Assembly: GCA_019359325.1 (NCBI GenBank)
Contig: JAHHHN010000017.1
Span: 62,001 to 126,000 of the forward strand
Length of the DNA stretch: 64,000 nt
From: Mojavia pulchra JT2-VF2
GTDB taxonomy: Bacteria > Cyanobacteriota > Cyanobacteriia > Cyanobacteriales > Nostocaceae
Direction of reading: 5' to 3'
This document shows, in pieces, positions 51,863 through 61,439 of the stretch. Made by a program: the position numbers and the translations under genes. Below the pieces are notes generated by a model. That model had not been told where the DNA came from. It worked only from the letters and a program-made list of their open reading frames with translations, and made no database searches. Each line of letters opens with the position of its first letter. The first letter of the stretch is position 1.

Positions 51863-53284
51863 ATGGATACAGAGCAAATTTCCCAACGCCGTCAAGTTGT
51901 ATACTGGCGCTTGCTAACCACCATGTTTGGCTTCAGCGAACAGGGTGCAAATTTTGAAAACATGGCGACTGAAGTTGTTGGTGAATTGAATTTACCACAA
52001 TTAATTCTCGACCCTAATATCAGCATTGAAAACTTACTCCACCGTTACCCAGAATTAGAACCAGATTTTAATAATCCCATTATTCCCCAAGACGACGCAG
52101 CCACAGAAGCAGAAACCGCTACCCTACGCCGCGCCCTCGTTTTCTCTAAATTACTTCTCAATTCTTTCGGCCCCAACACCCAAACGGGAGTTGTCACCGC
52201 CCAACAATACGCGCAGTGGCTCAAAGATGTCGGATTTTTAGAAAAAGCCTTGGGATGTCAACCAGGAAGTTTGCGCGGAAACGGGCCGAGTATCGGCAAA
52301 AATCCCGGTAATCAAAATCAAGGTGCTGGTACTGGTGGCGGTATGGGTGCGGGTACTGGTAGCGGTGGTGGTTTCACCGTCACCGAAGAACAACTCCGCG
52401 CCACCCTCAAAGCCTTAGAAGGTGAATTAATTCATCGCATGGCTTTGCACGAAGTTCTCAAAGATGACAGGTTAGCTAGTCAACTGACGCCATCAATGGC
52501 TTTGGTGGAACAACTTTTACGCGAAAAAGCGAATTTGTCAGGAAATGCGCTGAAAAATGCCAAACGGTTGATTCAGGAGTATGTCGACGAACTAGCCCAA
52601 GTGTTGCGGTTACAGGTAGCGCAGGCTGTAGCAGGCAAAATTGATTATTCAGTACCGCCAAAGCGAATATTTCGCAACTTAGATTTAAAGCGGACAATTT
52701 GGAAGAATTTAACGAATTGGAACCCAGAAGAACAAAGATTATTTGTCGATAGACTGTACTACCACCACACAGCCAAGAAGAAAACACCAACTCGCATGAT
52801 TGTAGTTGTTGACCAGTCAGGTTCAATGGTGGATGCGATGGTACAGTGTACTATCCTCGCTTCAATTTTTGCCGGACTTCCTAATGTTGATGTGCATTTG
52901 TTGGCGTTTGATACTCAAGTAATTGATTTAACACCTTGGGTACATGACCCGTTTGAAGTGTTATTGCGGACTAACTTAGGTGGAGGAACACATATTTACC
53001 TGGCGTTAAAAGAAGCCGCACAAAAGATTTTAGAACCAAAGAATACAGCGATGGTGTTGATTTCTGACTTTTACGAAGGCGGTAGCGACCAAGTTTTATT
53101 TGACTATATTAAATCGCTGAAAGAGTCGGGATTACATTTTATTCCTGTAGGTGCAGTGACGAGTTCGGGATATTTCAGTGTTAATCAATGGTTCCGCGAC
53201 AAGTTGAAGGAGTTGGGTATGCCGATTTTAACTGGTAGTCCGAAGAAGTTAATTCAAGAGTTAAAGAAGGTGATTGTGAGTTGA
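51863..53284 (+). CDS. VWA-domain protein of a MoxR-VWA system
   Basis: 473 residues. A helical N-terminal half with a glycine-rich linker (GAGTGGGMGAGTGSGGGF, about residues 150-170) precedes a C-terminal VWA domain with the MIDAS motif DQSGSM and a later TH(I) metal ligand (GGGTHIYLAL). Together with the MoxR ATPase it resembles the CoxE/BatA-type ATPase-chaperone systems that insert metal or remodel a target. The gene follows the 461-residue gene by 9 bp. Confidence 0.82.
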   Translation: MDTEQISQRRQVVYWRLLTTMFGFSEQGANFENMATEVVGELNLPQLILDPNISIENLLHRYPELEPDFNNPIIPQDDAATEAETATLRRALVFSKLLLNSFGPNTQTGVVTAQQYAQWLKDVGFLEKALGCQPGSLRGNGPSIGKNPGNQNQGAGTGGGMGAGTGSGGGFTVTEEQLRATLKALEGELIHRMALHEVLKDDRLASQLTPSMALVEQLLREKANLSGNALKNAKRLIQEYVDELAQVLRLQVAQAVAGKIDYSVPPKRIFRNLDLKRTIWKNLTNWNPEEQRLFVDRLYYHHTAKKKTPTRMIVVVDQSGSMVDAMVQCTILASIFAGLPNVDVHLLAFDTQVIDLTPWVHDPFEVLLRTNLGGGTHIYLALKEAAQKILEPKNTAMVLISDFYEGGSDQVLFDYIKSLKESGLHFIPVGAVTSSGYFSVNQWFRDKLKELGMPILTGSPKKLIQELKKVIVS

Positions 53285-53453
53285 AAATATCTATTTCTCT
53301 TTTCTTCGTGTTCTTTGCGTACTTCGTGGTTCGTTAAAAAAAGATTTTCTGGTTAGCAAGAGAGATATAGAAAAACGAACCGCAAAGGGCACGAAGGTCA
53401 CGAAGAAAGAGAGTTAAAGAGAGATTTTACAAAGAATAATTAGGAGAAAAAAA

Positions 53454-54617
53454 ATGGCAAGGGCTAAAAGTAATACTACAAATGGTGCAAGTAGCGATAA
53501 GAAAGATAATACTGTGATGTTGCGCCAACCAGCGGAATTGAAGTATGCAGAGGAGTTGGAATATTTAGCTTCAATTGATAAAGGTGCAAAACCATTTTCT
53601 TGGCGACTATCGCCGCAAATGGTACGCACTTTTGTGTTGGGAAGTACGCCATCGCAAAAATTAGACAGGCAAATTGAACAGAAATGGTACGGAGATAGTG
53701 CGATCGCCGAACGTGCTATTGTCACTTTAGCTTCTGACCGGGGTTTATTGTTGATTGGTGACCCAGGTACAGGTAAAAGCTGGTTAGCAGAATTATTGGC
53801 GGCGGCGATTTCTGGTAATTCAACCTATGTAGTCCAAGGAACTGCGGGAACTACAGAAGACCAAATCAAGTATTCTTGGAACGTGGCGATGGTGATTGCT
53901 GCTGGTCAATCCCGCGATTCTTTGATTCCCTCACCAATTATGACAGCAATGCACAGCGGCGCAATGGGCAGGTTTGAGGAGTTGACACGCTGTACTTCTG
54001 ATGTTCAAGATGCACTGATATCAATACTGAGTGAAAAGTATATTTCGATTCCCGAACTCAGAGATGATAATGTGGCTTTTGCTCAACCGGGGTTTAATGT
54101 AATTGCTACAGCCAACAGTAGAGATAGGGGTGTAAATGAACTTTCTTCAGCCTTAAAGCGGCGGTTTAATTTTGTACATATGCCTGTGGTGACGAATAAA
54201 AAGCAAGAAAAAGAAATTATCCTCTTCCGCACCAAGGAGTTAATGAACCGTCACGGCTTTGAGGTGGATGTTCCGCCAACATTGTTGGATGTATTATTGC
54301 AAACCTTTGCCGATTTGCGCGAAACCAGTGCGGCTGCTAGTTCCGACGACCAGCGTTTAGAGTCGGCGCTTTCCACAGCAGAACAAATCGGTGTTTTAGA
54401 AGATGCGATTTTACACAGTCGCTATTTTGGCGCGACTAATTTAGAAGCTGGTGCGTTAGCAAAGTCATTGGTGGGTACTTTAGTACGCCGTCAACCAGAA
54501 GATATTTCGGTGATGAATCAGTTTTGGCACGCAGTTGTGGAAAAGCGTAGTAAAGAACAAAAAGGTGAATGGGAAGCCTTTCTCGAAGGTGGGAAACAAG
54601 CGATGGGATTATTTTAG
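53454..54617 (+). CDS. MoxR-type AAA+ ATPase
   Basis: 387 residues. Walker A GDPGTGKS (102-109), then a MoxR-type insert region, Walker B GRFEELTRCTSDVQD-like with acidic end, sensor 1 NVIATANSRDRGVNELSSAL (the ATAN hallmark) and arginine finger ALKRRFNF. MoxR ATPases work with VWA partners on protein complexes. The start ATG 53454 follows AGGAG by 9 bp. It comes 169 bp after the VWA gene, where 53285-53453 carries only a low-complexity spacer. Confidence 0.88.
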   Translation: MARAKSNTTNGASSDKKDNTVMLRQPAELKYAEELEYLASIDKGAKPFSWRLSPQMVRTFVLGSTPSQKLDRQIEQKWYGDSAIAERAIVTLASDRGLLLIGDPGTGKSWLAELLAAAISGNSTYVVQGTAGTTEDQIKYSWNVAMVIAAGQSRDSLIPSPIMTAMHSGAMGRFEELTRCTSDVQDALISILSEKYISIPELRDDNVAFAQPGFNVIATANSRDRGVNELSSALKRRFNFVHMPVVTNKKQEKEIILFRTKELMNRHGFEVDVPPTLLDVLLQTFADLRETSAAASSDDQRLESALSTAEQIGVLEDAILHSRYFGATNLEAGALAKSLVGTLVRRQPEDISVMNQFWHAVVEKRSKEQKGEWEAFLEGGKQAMGLF

Positions 54618-54645
54618 CGGTTATCAGTTAACAGCTATCCTGATG

Positions 54646-55188
54646 TCAATCAAACTCTACAGGCCATAAATCTGAAACTGGTACTTCCCAACCTGGAAGC
54701 AGTTCGGGAACCGTTATTACATCGCCATTGTGAAGTACTATTACCTCTTTTCCCAAATTGTAAACTTCCACAATTTGCTCATCAGGATTAAGCAAAATTC
54801 CGACTTTAGTTCCCAAACTCAGAAATTCTTGAATCTTAGCTCTGATATCCTCTAAATTATCGCTGGGAGACTTGACCTCAACAGTTAAATCAGGAGCCAA
54901 TTGAGCAAAAGATTTGGGACTGCGACGCAAGCGTTCGGCTAAGACAAATGAAGCATCTGGTGCGCGCAAATCTGAGTTTGGCAATCTAAAACCAGCGCTA
55001 GAAGCTGTTATTCTTCCTAGCTTACGCGGTTTAACCCAGTTACGTAATTGGGACACCATCTCAGCAGCAACCTCATCTGATTCGTATCCTGATGGACTCA
55101 TGACAATAATATTACCCTTAACTAGTTCCATGCGATATTCGGGATACTGTTGCTGCATTTTTTCTAAATCTTCAACTGTCAGTGACAT
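54646..55188 (-). CDS. Uma2-family PD-(D/E)XK nuclease-like protein
   Basis: 180 residues with the Uma2 pattern common in cyanobacteria: YRMELVKGNIIVMSPSGYES, the region APDASFVLAERLRR, and DLTVEVKSPSDNLEDIRAKI with catalytic-type Glu-x-Lys. These proteins have a restriction-nuclease fold; their job is unknown, though they are very numerous in cyanobacteria. It is on the opposite strand inside the MoxR cluster, so it is likely an independent insertion. Confidence 0.85.
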   Translation of the reverse strand: MSLTVEDLEKMQQQYPEYRMELVKGNIIVMSPSGYESDEVAAEMVSQLRNWVKPRKLGRITASSAGFRLPNSDLRAPDASFVLAERLRRSPKSFAQLAPDLTVEVKSPSDNLEDIRAKIQEFLSLGTKVGILLNPDEQIVEVYNLGKEVIVLHNGDVITVPELLPGWEVPVSDLWPVEFD

Positions 55189-55341
55189 AAAGCCTCCGAT
55201 GCTGACTCTGTATTTATATTATGAGAAATCCAAAACAAACAGGCGATGCCTACCCTTCGGGAACGACTTTGTCGAACGGCAACGTCTCCGACGTAAGCTC
55301 TCAAATACTTTGTCAATCACTTTAAAGTCAATTCAGCAAAT

Positions 55342-56268
55342 ATGACCCGCAAACCTCATGATCAGTTCGCCAAGCAGTTTTTAGAAGAGCTACTATCACC
55401 CTTGGGGAAGGTAGAAGTTAATAAGGAAGTGATTGATGAGGCTAGACAAGTTGATGTGTTGTTTTCACCAGCACCGACATCTTCAGCACAAGCACAAAGC
55501 TTGGGATTACTAGGAAGAATAGCTGTGCTGAATACAGCTTTACTTGAACCGTTTCGCAATCAACCCAGCAAGACAGAAGTACGAAATTGCCTTTTGAAGC
55601 TATTAACAGTTATCGCAGATTCTCAACGCCAAGCCAAGCGAGAAAATGCAACTTTAGCTGAGGATAATCTAGCACGGTTATGGATTTTATCGCCCTCAGT
55701 TTCTCCAGGACTGCTCTCAAGTTTTGACGCTAAACTAAAGTTAAAAAATTGGCTATCTGGGGTGTATTTTCTATCTGATAGTTTGCGAACAGCAATCATC
55801 GCCATTAACGAGTTACCTGTGACCGAAGAGACACTGTGGTTTAGGCTTCTAGGCAGGGGAACTGTTCAGCAGCAAGCAGTGCAAGAATTAGTGGCGCTAC
55901 CACCAGAGAACTTAGTGCGTCGTAATGTTTTAGAAATAGTTTATAAATGGCGAATCAATGTTATGACTCAGCAAGAATTAACTGAAGATGATCGGGAGTT
56001 AATGATGAATTTAACCCAAGCTTACGAAGAAGCCAGAGCGCAGGCTGTGCAAGAAGGAGTACAACAAGGATTACAGCAAGGATTACAGCAAGGATTGCAG
56101 CAAGAGCGTCGTCAAGTTGTGGAAAACTTGTTGAAATACAGGTTTGGTTCTGTAGACGAAGAATTGATGAGAGTTGTTGAGAGTTTATTACAGTTATCTC
56201 CAGAAGAGTTTACGCCTTTGTGTTTGCAATTATCTCGTGAAGAATTATTAGCAAGATTTAGTCAATAA
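55342..56268 (+). CDS. Rpn/PD-(D/E)XK-type cyanobacterial protein
   Basis: 308 residues. N-terminal segment HDQFAKQFLEELLSPLGKVE and DEARQVDVLFSP is like Rpn-type transposase-associated nucleases of cyanobacteria. A GLQQGLQQGLQQ repeat at about residues 238-252 is a slippage-prone linker before a helical end with VENLLKYRFGSV. Function is unknown; such genes are mobile and abundant in Nostoc. It is in the MoxR cluster in the same orientation but unlikely to be part of it. Confidence 0.65.
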   Translation: MTRKPHDQFAKQFLEELLSPLGKVEVNKEVIDEARQVDVLFSPAPTSSAQAQSLGLLGRIAVLNTALLEPFRNQPSKTEVRNCLLKLLTVIADSQRQAKRENATLAEDNLARLWILSPSVSPGLLSSFDAKLKLKNWLSGVYFLSDSLRTAIIAINELPVTEETLWFRLLGRGTVQQQAVQELVALPPENLVRRNVLEIVYKWRINVMTQQELTEDDRELMMNLTQAYEEARAQAVQEGVQQGLQQGLQQGLQQERRQVVENLLKYRFGSVDEELMRVVESLLQLSPEEFTPLCLQLSREELLARFSQ

Positions 56269-56388
56269 TTTTGACTCTCAATCTTGAAGATGATCAGGAG
56301 TAGGGTGGGCATTGCCCACCATATCCGGGTTTCTAATTACGAATTACGAACTTGTACTGAGCGAAGCCGAAGTATTACAAATTAATAT

Positions 56389-59217
56389 ATGGTTAACCTA
56401 CCAACCGCATTCCACGCCCTCCAAGATCAACTCCTCAACGCGGCGGAAAAATTTGCTACCGATGCTCAACATTTAAGCGAAATGCTGACGGCTTTGATAG
56501 CAGATGTAGAAAAGGCCAGCAGCGAACCGCTAGAAATTTTCCCAGTGTGTCATCATTCGCCATCCTCCGCTTTGCAGATGGTGCGACGGTTACGCGGAAA
56601 ACCGCCGAAGGTGATTTATTTGGAACTGTGCGAAGACTTGCAAAATACAGTTGAGAATTTGCGCGATTGTAAATTACCTGTAGCTTTGCAAGCTTTCGCT
56701 GCCGAATCTGAAACTTTTTCGCCGAAAATCATGCCGTTGAGCGTGGTTGCGCCGATTACCGAGGCTTCGGCAGAATATCAAGCGATCGCATTTGCGCTGC
56801 AAAACCCGGAAACTGAGTTAGTATTTGTAGACCGGGCGGTTGATTTTGTCTTCCAGTGGGAACCTCCTGATACTAAAGTTGTGGAATCGGAGGAACCCGT
56901 CAGCGATGAAGCCAAAATGCACGGTTCGGCGGTTGGTGTGGAAGTAGGTAGCCTCGTTCCTACTTTTGACCAATTTTTAACTTTTTTGCTGCGAAACTCC
57001 AATACCCGGCACTTTTCGGAATGGTGGGATGAGTATGTGGAAACGGCAATCATTGGTGCAGATTACGAAACCTACCGCCAGGTGATGTTCCTCATCGGTA
57101 GCTTGATGCGTCGTTTAGGAACCCGTGACCACGATATCGAAATCGACCGCCAGCGCGAACGCTATATGTGGACTTGCATGAAAAAACATATGGCGGCGAA
57201 TAATATTGCACCGTCGGAAGCTATTTATATCTGCGGTGCAGCTCATTCAGCTAGCGATGTGCCAGAATACAGCGTTACTAATAATAATCTTTGGGAAATA
57301 CCGGAACGCACTCAAACCAAATGGTTATACGGCTTGATTCCTTCTAGTTTTGCTGCTATCGAATACCAATTCCATCACCCGGCGGGTACGGTATCGCTAG
57401 CGGAAGCAACTTGGAAAAAGAATCTCAAGGTTACGGGGTTGAAGGGATTTTCTTTAAATAAAGAAGAGAAAGCTAGTAAAAAGCAGCAAAATCCAGTTGC
57501 AGCCAAAGCAACAAACTCCACCCTTACAAGCTTTTTAACTCGTCCCCCAGAATTAGCCGCCGCAGACACAGAACAATTGTTGCAGTGGTGTGCTGATATT
57601 GTAGGATTAGCGCGGAAAAATGCCTATTTAGCTAGTACCGCCGACTCGATAGCTATCTACCAAACCTCAATGCTGCTAGCTGGGATGCGAAACCGGATGT
57701 ACCCCACACCCTACGACTTCCAAGATGCAGCAATAACTTGTCTCGAAAAAGACCGTACTCCGAAAAAACGCAATATTTACCAACTTTGCCAAATTTTACT
57801 CGGAGGCGATCGCATTGGTACGGTTGGTTATGCTTCTTTACCTCCCTTAGCCCAAGATGTTTACGATAGGCTGCAACCACTGGGAGTTAATTTACTTGCA
57901 CAAACCAACCAACGCGCCTTAATGGATTTTAAACAGCAACCGGAACTTTTACCCTGTTCGGATGTGCTGTGGCGATTGCATTATTTGTTAAGCGATCGCA
58001 TTGTTAAACCAATTATGGGCGATCGCAGCCTCGGCTCAAAACCAATTCAAGAATCTTGGGAAATTCGCATCGGTAAATACCAGCGCGATATTATTATGCT
58101 CGGTTACGAAGGTGTGAGTATCGAGCAAGTTATAGAACAGCGTCTCAAGCAGTTGGCGTTTTCTCCCCAAGCACAAACCAGCGACGTTCTCAAAGCTACA
58201 GAAGATAGCATTTTATACGCTCGCAGTCTCCGACTAACGCAAGAACTCGGAGAACACGCAATTTCTCTCCTCAAACAGGAAACTGGTGTAAGTGATGCAC
58301 CACAAGTATTTGAGCGCGTCCGTCGGTTAGTACATTATTACCGCACCACACTCACAGGCTTACCTGAATGGATAGAACGTTTTGTTACTACAGGTTACGG
58401 GCATTACGCGACATTACTACCCCAAGCCTTCGCTGATAGGGGAACAACTCCCGAACAAATTGCTGGGATGTTGAATTTTATTTTTACACTGGAAAGTTTG
58501 GCATTATCTCTAGGTTGCAACCGCAGTCAACTATTAATCGGAGCCAAACAATCAAGCCAAAGTTTAGACGACCCCGCCAAAATTGGTTTATTGTGGACAA
58601 CAGAATGGTTGCTAACACTGCGAAAACTAGAAGAAATCCGCGAATTTTTTGATGGGGTGATTAGCAATGAAATGTTAATTACATCTTTCCCCGAATACTT
58701 AAATGGTTTTATTTTATCTCTCACATTTGCACCACGAATTAGTAAATTTGTTGTCGAACTTTTAAGCAAATTATTCGCTACAGTTCCCGACAAAATTTTA
58801 TTACCTTGGTTGCCAAGCCTAATTCTCAAACTGCGTCCCCACGCCCAAATTTTGCAAGGATTAATTAAAGAAGCGGCCAGTAGTTTTCCAAATAATTTGG
58901 CTAGTTTTAATAACTGGGTTCCTTCATGGTCAAAGCCGCAACCTGAGATTAAAGAACAGGTCAACTCAGTTGAGGCTGCACCAACACTCAGCGAAAATGA
59001 GTTAAAAGTTAGAGAATTACTGTTTAATTATCCAGCAACAACTAATGCTTTAGCCAAATTACTGGGAATTGAAGAATTGACTTGGCAAGAAAATTTAGAA
59101 ATACATCAAAATTTCACCATTGATTTATCTGAAAGAGAATTAACAACACAAGAATTAATTACATCTCATCCAGCAACGTTAAATTACTTCGCTAGACTAC
59201 TTAATCAACCAACATAG
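56389..59217 (+). CDS. DUF5682-family protein (EreA/ChaN-like), MoxR cluster
   Basis: 942 residues. The N-terminal hydrolase-like domain has the hallmark HHSP at 55-58 (FPVCHHSPSSAL) and an acidic pair in IYLELCEDL. Further features are GAAHSAS at about residue 285 (YICGAAHSAS, a histidine/serine site) and a long helical middle and C-terminal part. DUF5682 proteins are often encoded with SWIM, MoxR and VWA genes. An esterase- or peptidase-type activity is suggested by the fold family (TIKI/EreA/ChaN) and is not shown here. Confidence 0.8.
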   Translation: MVNLPTAFHALQDQLLNAAEKFATDAQHLSEMLTALIADVEKASSEPLEIFPVCHHSPSSALQMVRRLRGKPPKVIYLELCEDLQNTVENLRDCKLPVALQAFAAESETFSPKIMPLSVVAPITEASAEYQAIAFALQNPETELVFVDRAVDFVFQWEPPDTKVVESEEPVSDEAKMHGSAVGVEVGSLVPTFDQFLTFLLRNSNTRHFSEWWDEYVETAIIGADYETYRQVMFLIGSLMRRLGTRDHDIEIDRQRERYMWTCMKKHMAANNIAPSEAIYICGAAHSASDVPEYSVTNNNLWEIPERTQTKWLYGLIPSSFAAIEYQFHHPAGTVSLAEATWKKNLKVTGLKGFSLNKEEKASKKQQNPVAAKATNSTLTSFLTRPPELAAADTEQLLQWCADIVGLARKNAYLASTADSIAIYQTSMLLAGMRNRMYPTPYDFQDAAITCLEKDRTPKKRNIYQLCQILLGGDRIGTVGYASLPPLAQDVYDRLQPLGVNLLAQTNQRALMDFKQQPELLPCSDVLWRLHYLLSDRIVKPIMGDRSLGSKPIQESWEIRIGKYQRDIIMLGYEGVSIEQVIEQRLKQLAFSPQAQTSDVLKATEDSILYARSLRLTQELGEHAISLLKQETGVSDAPQVFERVRRLVHYYRTTLTGLPEWIERFVTTGYGHYATLLPQAFADRGTTPEQIAGMLNFIFTLESLALSLGCNRSQLLIGAKQSSQSLDDPAKIGLLWTTEWLLTLRKLEEIREFFDGVISNEMLITSFPEYLNGFILSLTFAPRISKFVVELLSKLFATVPDKILLPWLPSLILKLRPHAQILQGLIKEAASSFPNNLASFNNWVPSWSKPQPEIKEQVNSVEAAPTLSENELKVRELLFNYPATTNALAKLLGIEELTWQENLEIHQNFTIDLSERELTTQELITSHPATLNYFARLLNQPT

Positions 59218-59228
59218 GTTCTGTCTAG

Positions 59229-59386
59229 AAGAGGTTGTTTGAAAAGTAGTTGGCTGTGATTTTAAACACTTATTGATCCCCCTAAATCCCCCTTTCCAAG
59301 GGGGACTTTGATATATTTCCCCCCTTTCCAAGGGGGGCTAGGGGGGATCAAACGAAATATTTAATACTTCTCAGACATCCTCTTAG
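59229..59386. repeat. MITE-like element, copy B
   Basis: AGAGGTTGTTTGAAAAGTAG near the start and CTTCTCAGACATCCTCTTA at the end are the imperfect inverted ends. The last 40 bases are the reverse complement of the start of the element at 29354-29606. Inside are CCCCCTAAATCCCCC and TCCAAGGGGG units as in copy A. It lies directly after the DUF5682 gene, whose terminator could be part of it. Confidence 0.65.
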
Positions 59387-59465
59387 GCAAGTAGCCCACA
59401 CCATTTATTAGCGGTGAAGTCGTCCGCCACAACCACCAAAGAAGTTTTCACTACCACCGAGGAAA

Positions 59466-59556
59466 AAACTGAGTACATCTTTATTCCTATTTCCCTGTTA
59501 ATCGTTCTCCGTCCCCTGTCTCTATGAGCGGTTCAGGAATCAAATCGGATTGCTCG
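59466..59556. repeat. dispersed small repeat element, diverged copy 3
   Basis: Ends in CAATCAAATCGGATTGCT-type sequence (AATCAAATCGGATTGCT at 59538-59554) as do copies at 2021-2147 and 35826-35945, and the inner GAGTACATCTTTATTCCTAT corresponds to AGTACACCTTTATTCCTTC. The first half is degraded. 59557-59845 has no gene that I accept; its final part holds the upstream region of the next gene. Confidence 0.5.
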
Positions 59557-59845
59557 GTGACCAAGCGCAATAGCTTGTACTGGACTGACAAGCAACAGCG
59601 TTACAAACGATGTCTAACGACAAGCTAAGAAAGCACCAACCCACTTGAGATAAGTTAAAACAGTTATCAGCTATCAAATTTTGAGTTGGGAATTTAAACA
59701 TCAACTCAAATAATTTGGTATATGTATTATCTAGCAACTAGAGATATTGGATGAGGTTAAATCTCGCCAGCATCGACAATACACATGCGACGCTACTTAA
59801 AAGTGCTAGCGACTTAAGTTAATTTGAAATTTTAGGAATACTCAC

Positions 59846-60859
59846 TTGCAATTAAATTCTCCTCCTCAAACCTTCCTTTCTCCACTGTTGGAATTACGAG
59901 AATACTATGCTCGCCTGGTAGAAAAGTATGAAAACTTACATAGGCAAGCAAGAGCAAATCTTAATCATGTAGAAGCATTACTATCTAACTGGTCTTCTAA
60001 CTCAAATGCCAATAGCAACCTGTCAACAGATGAGGTGATTGGTGAGAGACTAACCGTTGCTGACGAGGAAAACTTGTCCTTTAAGGAAGTCGACTTAGTA
60101 GAGTCTATCGACTCTGAACTTCCCGAAATAAACGATTTAGAGATAGATAATTCATTTTCTGCATCTCAAGACAGCGACGAGCCACCAGCGTCAACAACAT
60201 CGTCAACAACATCTGGTGTTATAGAGCCACCATCAGAAACTCCAGAGAACTTGCTCCAGTGGCCGGAGATTCCGATGCTAAACGAGTATCAAACTCTAAA
60301 TCGCACCGAAGCCATCAAAAAGCTATTGCAAAAACATATTGGAACTGTATGTCATATAGATTTTATCGTGCGATCGCTTTATGGGGAGTTAAAGCCTGAT
60401 ATTTTGAAAGTAGTTAAAGGAAGAGTTCAATCGTCACTCACTCATGGCAAACAAAGCAATAAATGGTCAATTGTTCCTGGCAAACCTGGCTGTTATACTC
60501 TGAATTTAAGTTTACTAAACGCAACTCGTACTCATGATTCATTTGGGCAAGGCAAACACAAAAATCAGAATTATTCCGCAGTTAGCAAAACTGAAATCAT
60601 CCCAATGGTCAAAGCATTTGAGGGTAAATTGTTGATTGATGCGATTACCTCTTTATTACAACAAAATCCGGGAAAAGTTTTCAGTATTGCCGAAGTGATC
60701 AACGGACTATATGGAGAACTTGATCCTCAGCAATTTAAACAGATAAAAGACAAGGTGCTTAAGGAATTATCGCGGGGTTATCGGACAGGGAGATTCTCAA
60801 AAGTGCCGGAAAAAATAGGACTTTACACTTGGGACTTCGCTCTAGTAACCAAGGCGTAA
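59846..60859 (+). CDS. protein with two tandem winged-helix (HARE-HTH-like) domains
   Basis: 337 residues with a TTG start at 59846, chosen because TTAGGA precedes it by 8-9 bp. After a coiled N-terminus and a long Ser/Asn/Glu-rich linker (about residues 55-140), two repeats of about 70 residues follow: TEAIKKLLQKHIGTVCHIDF with VRSLYGEL, and IDAITSLLQQNPGKVFSIAE with INGLYGEL. Each ends in a GCYTLN- or GLYTWD-type strand. They probably bind nucleic acid. Regulation or restriction function is unknown. Confidence 0.65.
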   Translation: MQLNSPPQTFLSPLLELREYYARLVEKYENLHRQARANLNHVEALLSNWSSNSNANSNLSTDEVIGERLTVADEENLSFKEVDLVESIDSELPEINDLEIDNSFSASQDSDEPPASTTSSTTSGVIEPPSETPENLLQWPEIPMLNEYQTLNRTEAIKKLLQKHIGTVCHIDFIVRSLYGELKPDILKVVKGRVQSSLTHGKQSNKWSIVPGKPGCYTLNLSLLNATRTHDSFGQGKHKNQNYSAVSKTEIIPMVKAFEGKLLIDAITSLLQQNPGKVFSIAEVINGLYGELDPQQFKQIKDKVLKELSRGYRTGRFSKVPEKIGLYTWDFALVTKA

Positions 60860-60866
60860 ATTTAAC

Positions 60867-60894
60867 AACCCCCACCTTTAGTAAAGTGGGGGTT
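60867..60894. terminator. strong hairpin terminator
   Basis: AACCCCCAC at 60867-60875 pairs with GTGGGGGTT at 60886-60894, eight bases after the stop codon of the double winged-helix gene. Confidence 0.85.
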
Positions 60895-60944
60895 AGTGAT
60901 CAGGGAATAGCGGCTCCTCACAAGTAGCTATGTGCTATAGATTG

Positions 60945-61203
60945 AGCCTCCTAAATGATTTCGCCAAATTTCCTTAATACTTTGGCAGTAGATTGACCCC
61001 TGTAGCGACACTACTTCCCATTGTTGACGAGTTGTATACCAACCCGCTTGGTCTACAAGCAGATAATTAACTTGTCTTTACGGGAATTGATTTGAGTAGC
61101 AAAAACATCTAAAGCTATTTGCATCACAGTTGTATTAATCTTGAGCAAAATAAACTTCCGCTAACTGTTGCAGTGCCACAAACGGTAGAAACAGCCGTTC
61201 AAT
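60945..61203 (-). pseudogene. decayed IS630-like transposase fragment
   Basis: The minus strand contains ERLFLPFVALQQLAEVYFAQ, then after a frame change MQIALDVFATQINSRKDKLI, a stop, and in a further frame VDQAGWYTTRQQWEVVSLQG. Asp-Gln-Ala-Gly-Trp is the second catalytic motif of a group of IS630-type DDE transposases. Several frameshifts and stops make it non-functional. No inverted ends were identified. 61204-61439 is A+T-rich with nothing else. Confidence 0.6.
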
Positions 61204-61439
61204 CCCTCCTCATTTTTAATAATATTTTGAGTCCTATTGCTTATTGACAATTGGTGTGTAATCTTAAATTCTCACGAATAGCTCCTGCTCAGACAATTCT
61301 GGAGCTTCAACACCAGTAACGTCAGCTATTAGCCCTATAGATAGCATTTTAATCCGACCTGTTTCAAAGGATAGATGATATTTATTTTTTTCAAATTTAA
61401 TCTAAAAGAGCAGTTAAAAATAAATATAAATAAATAATA

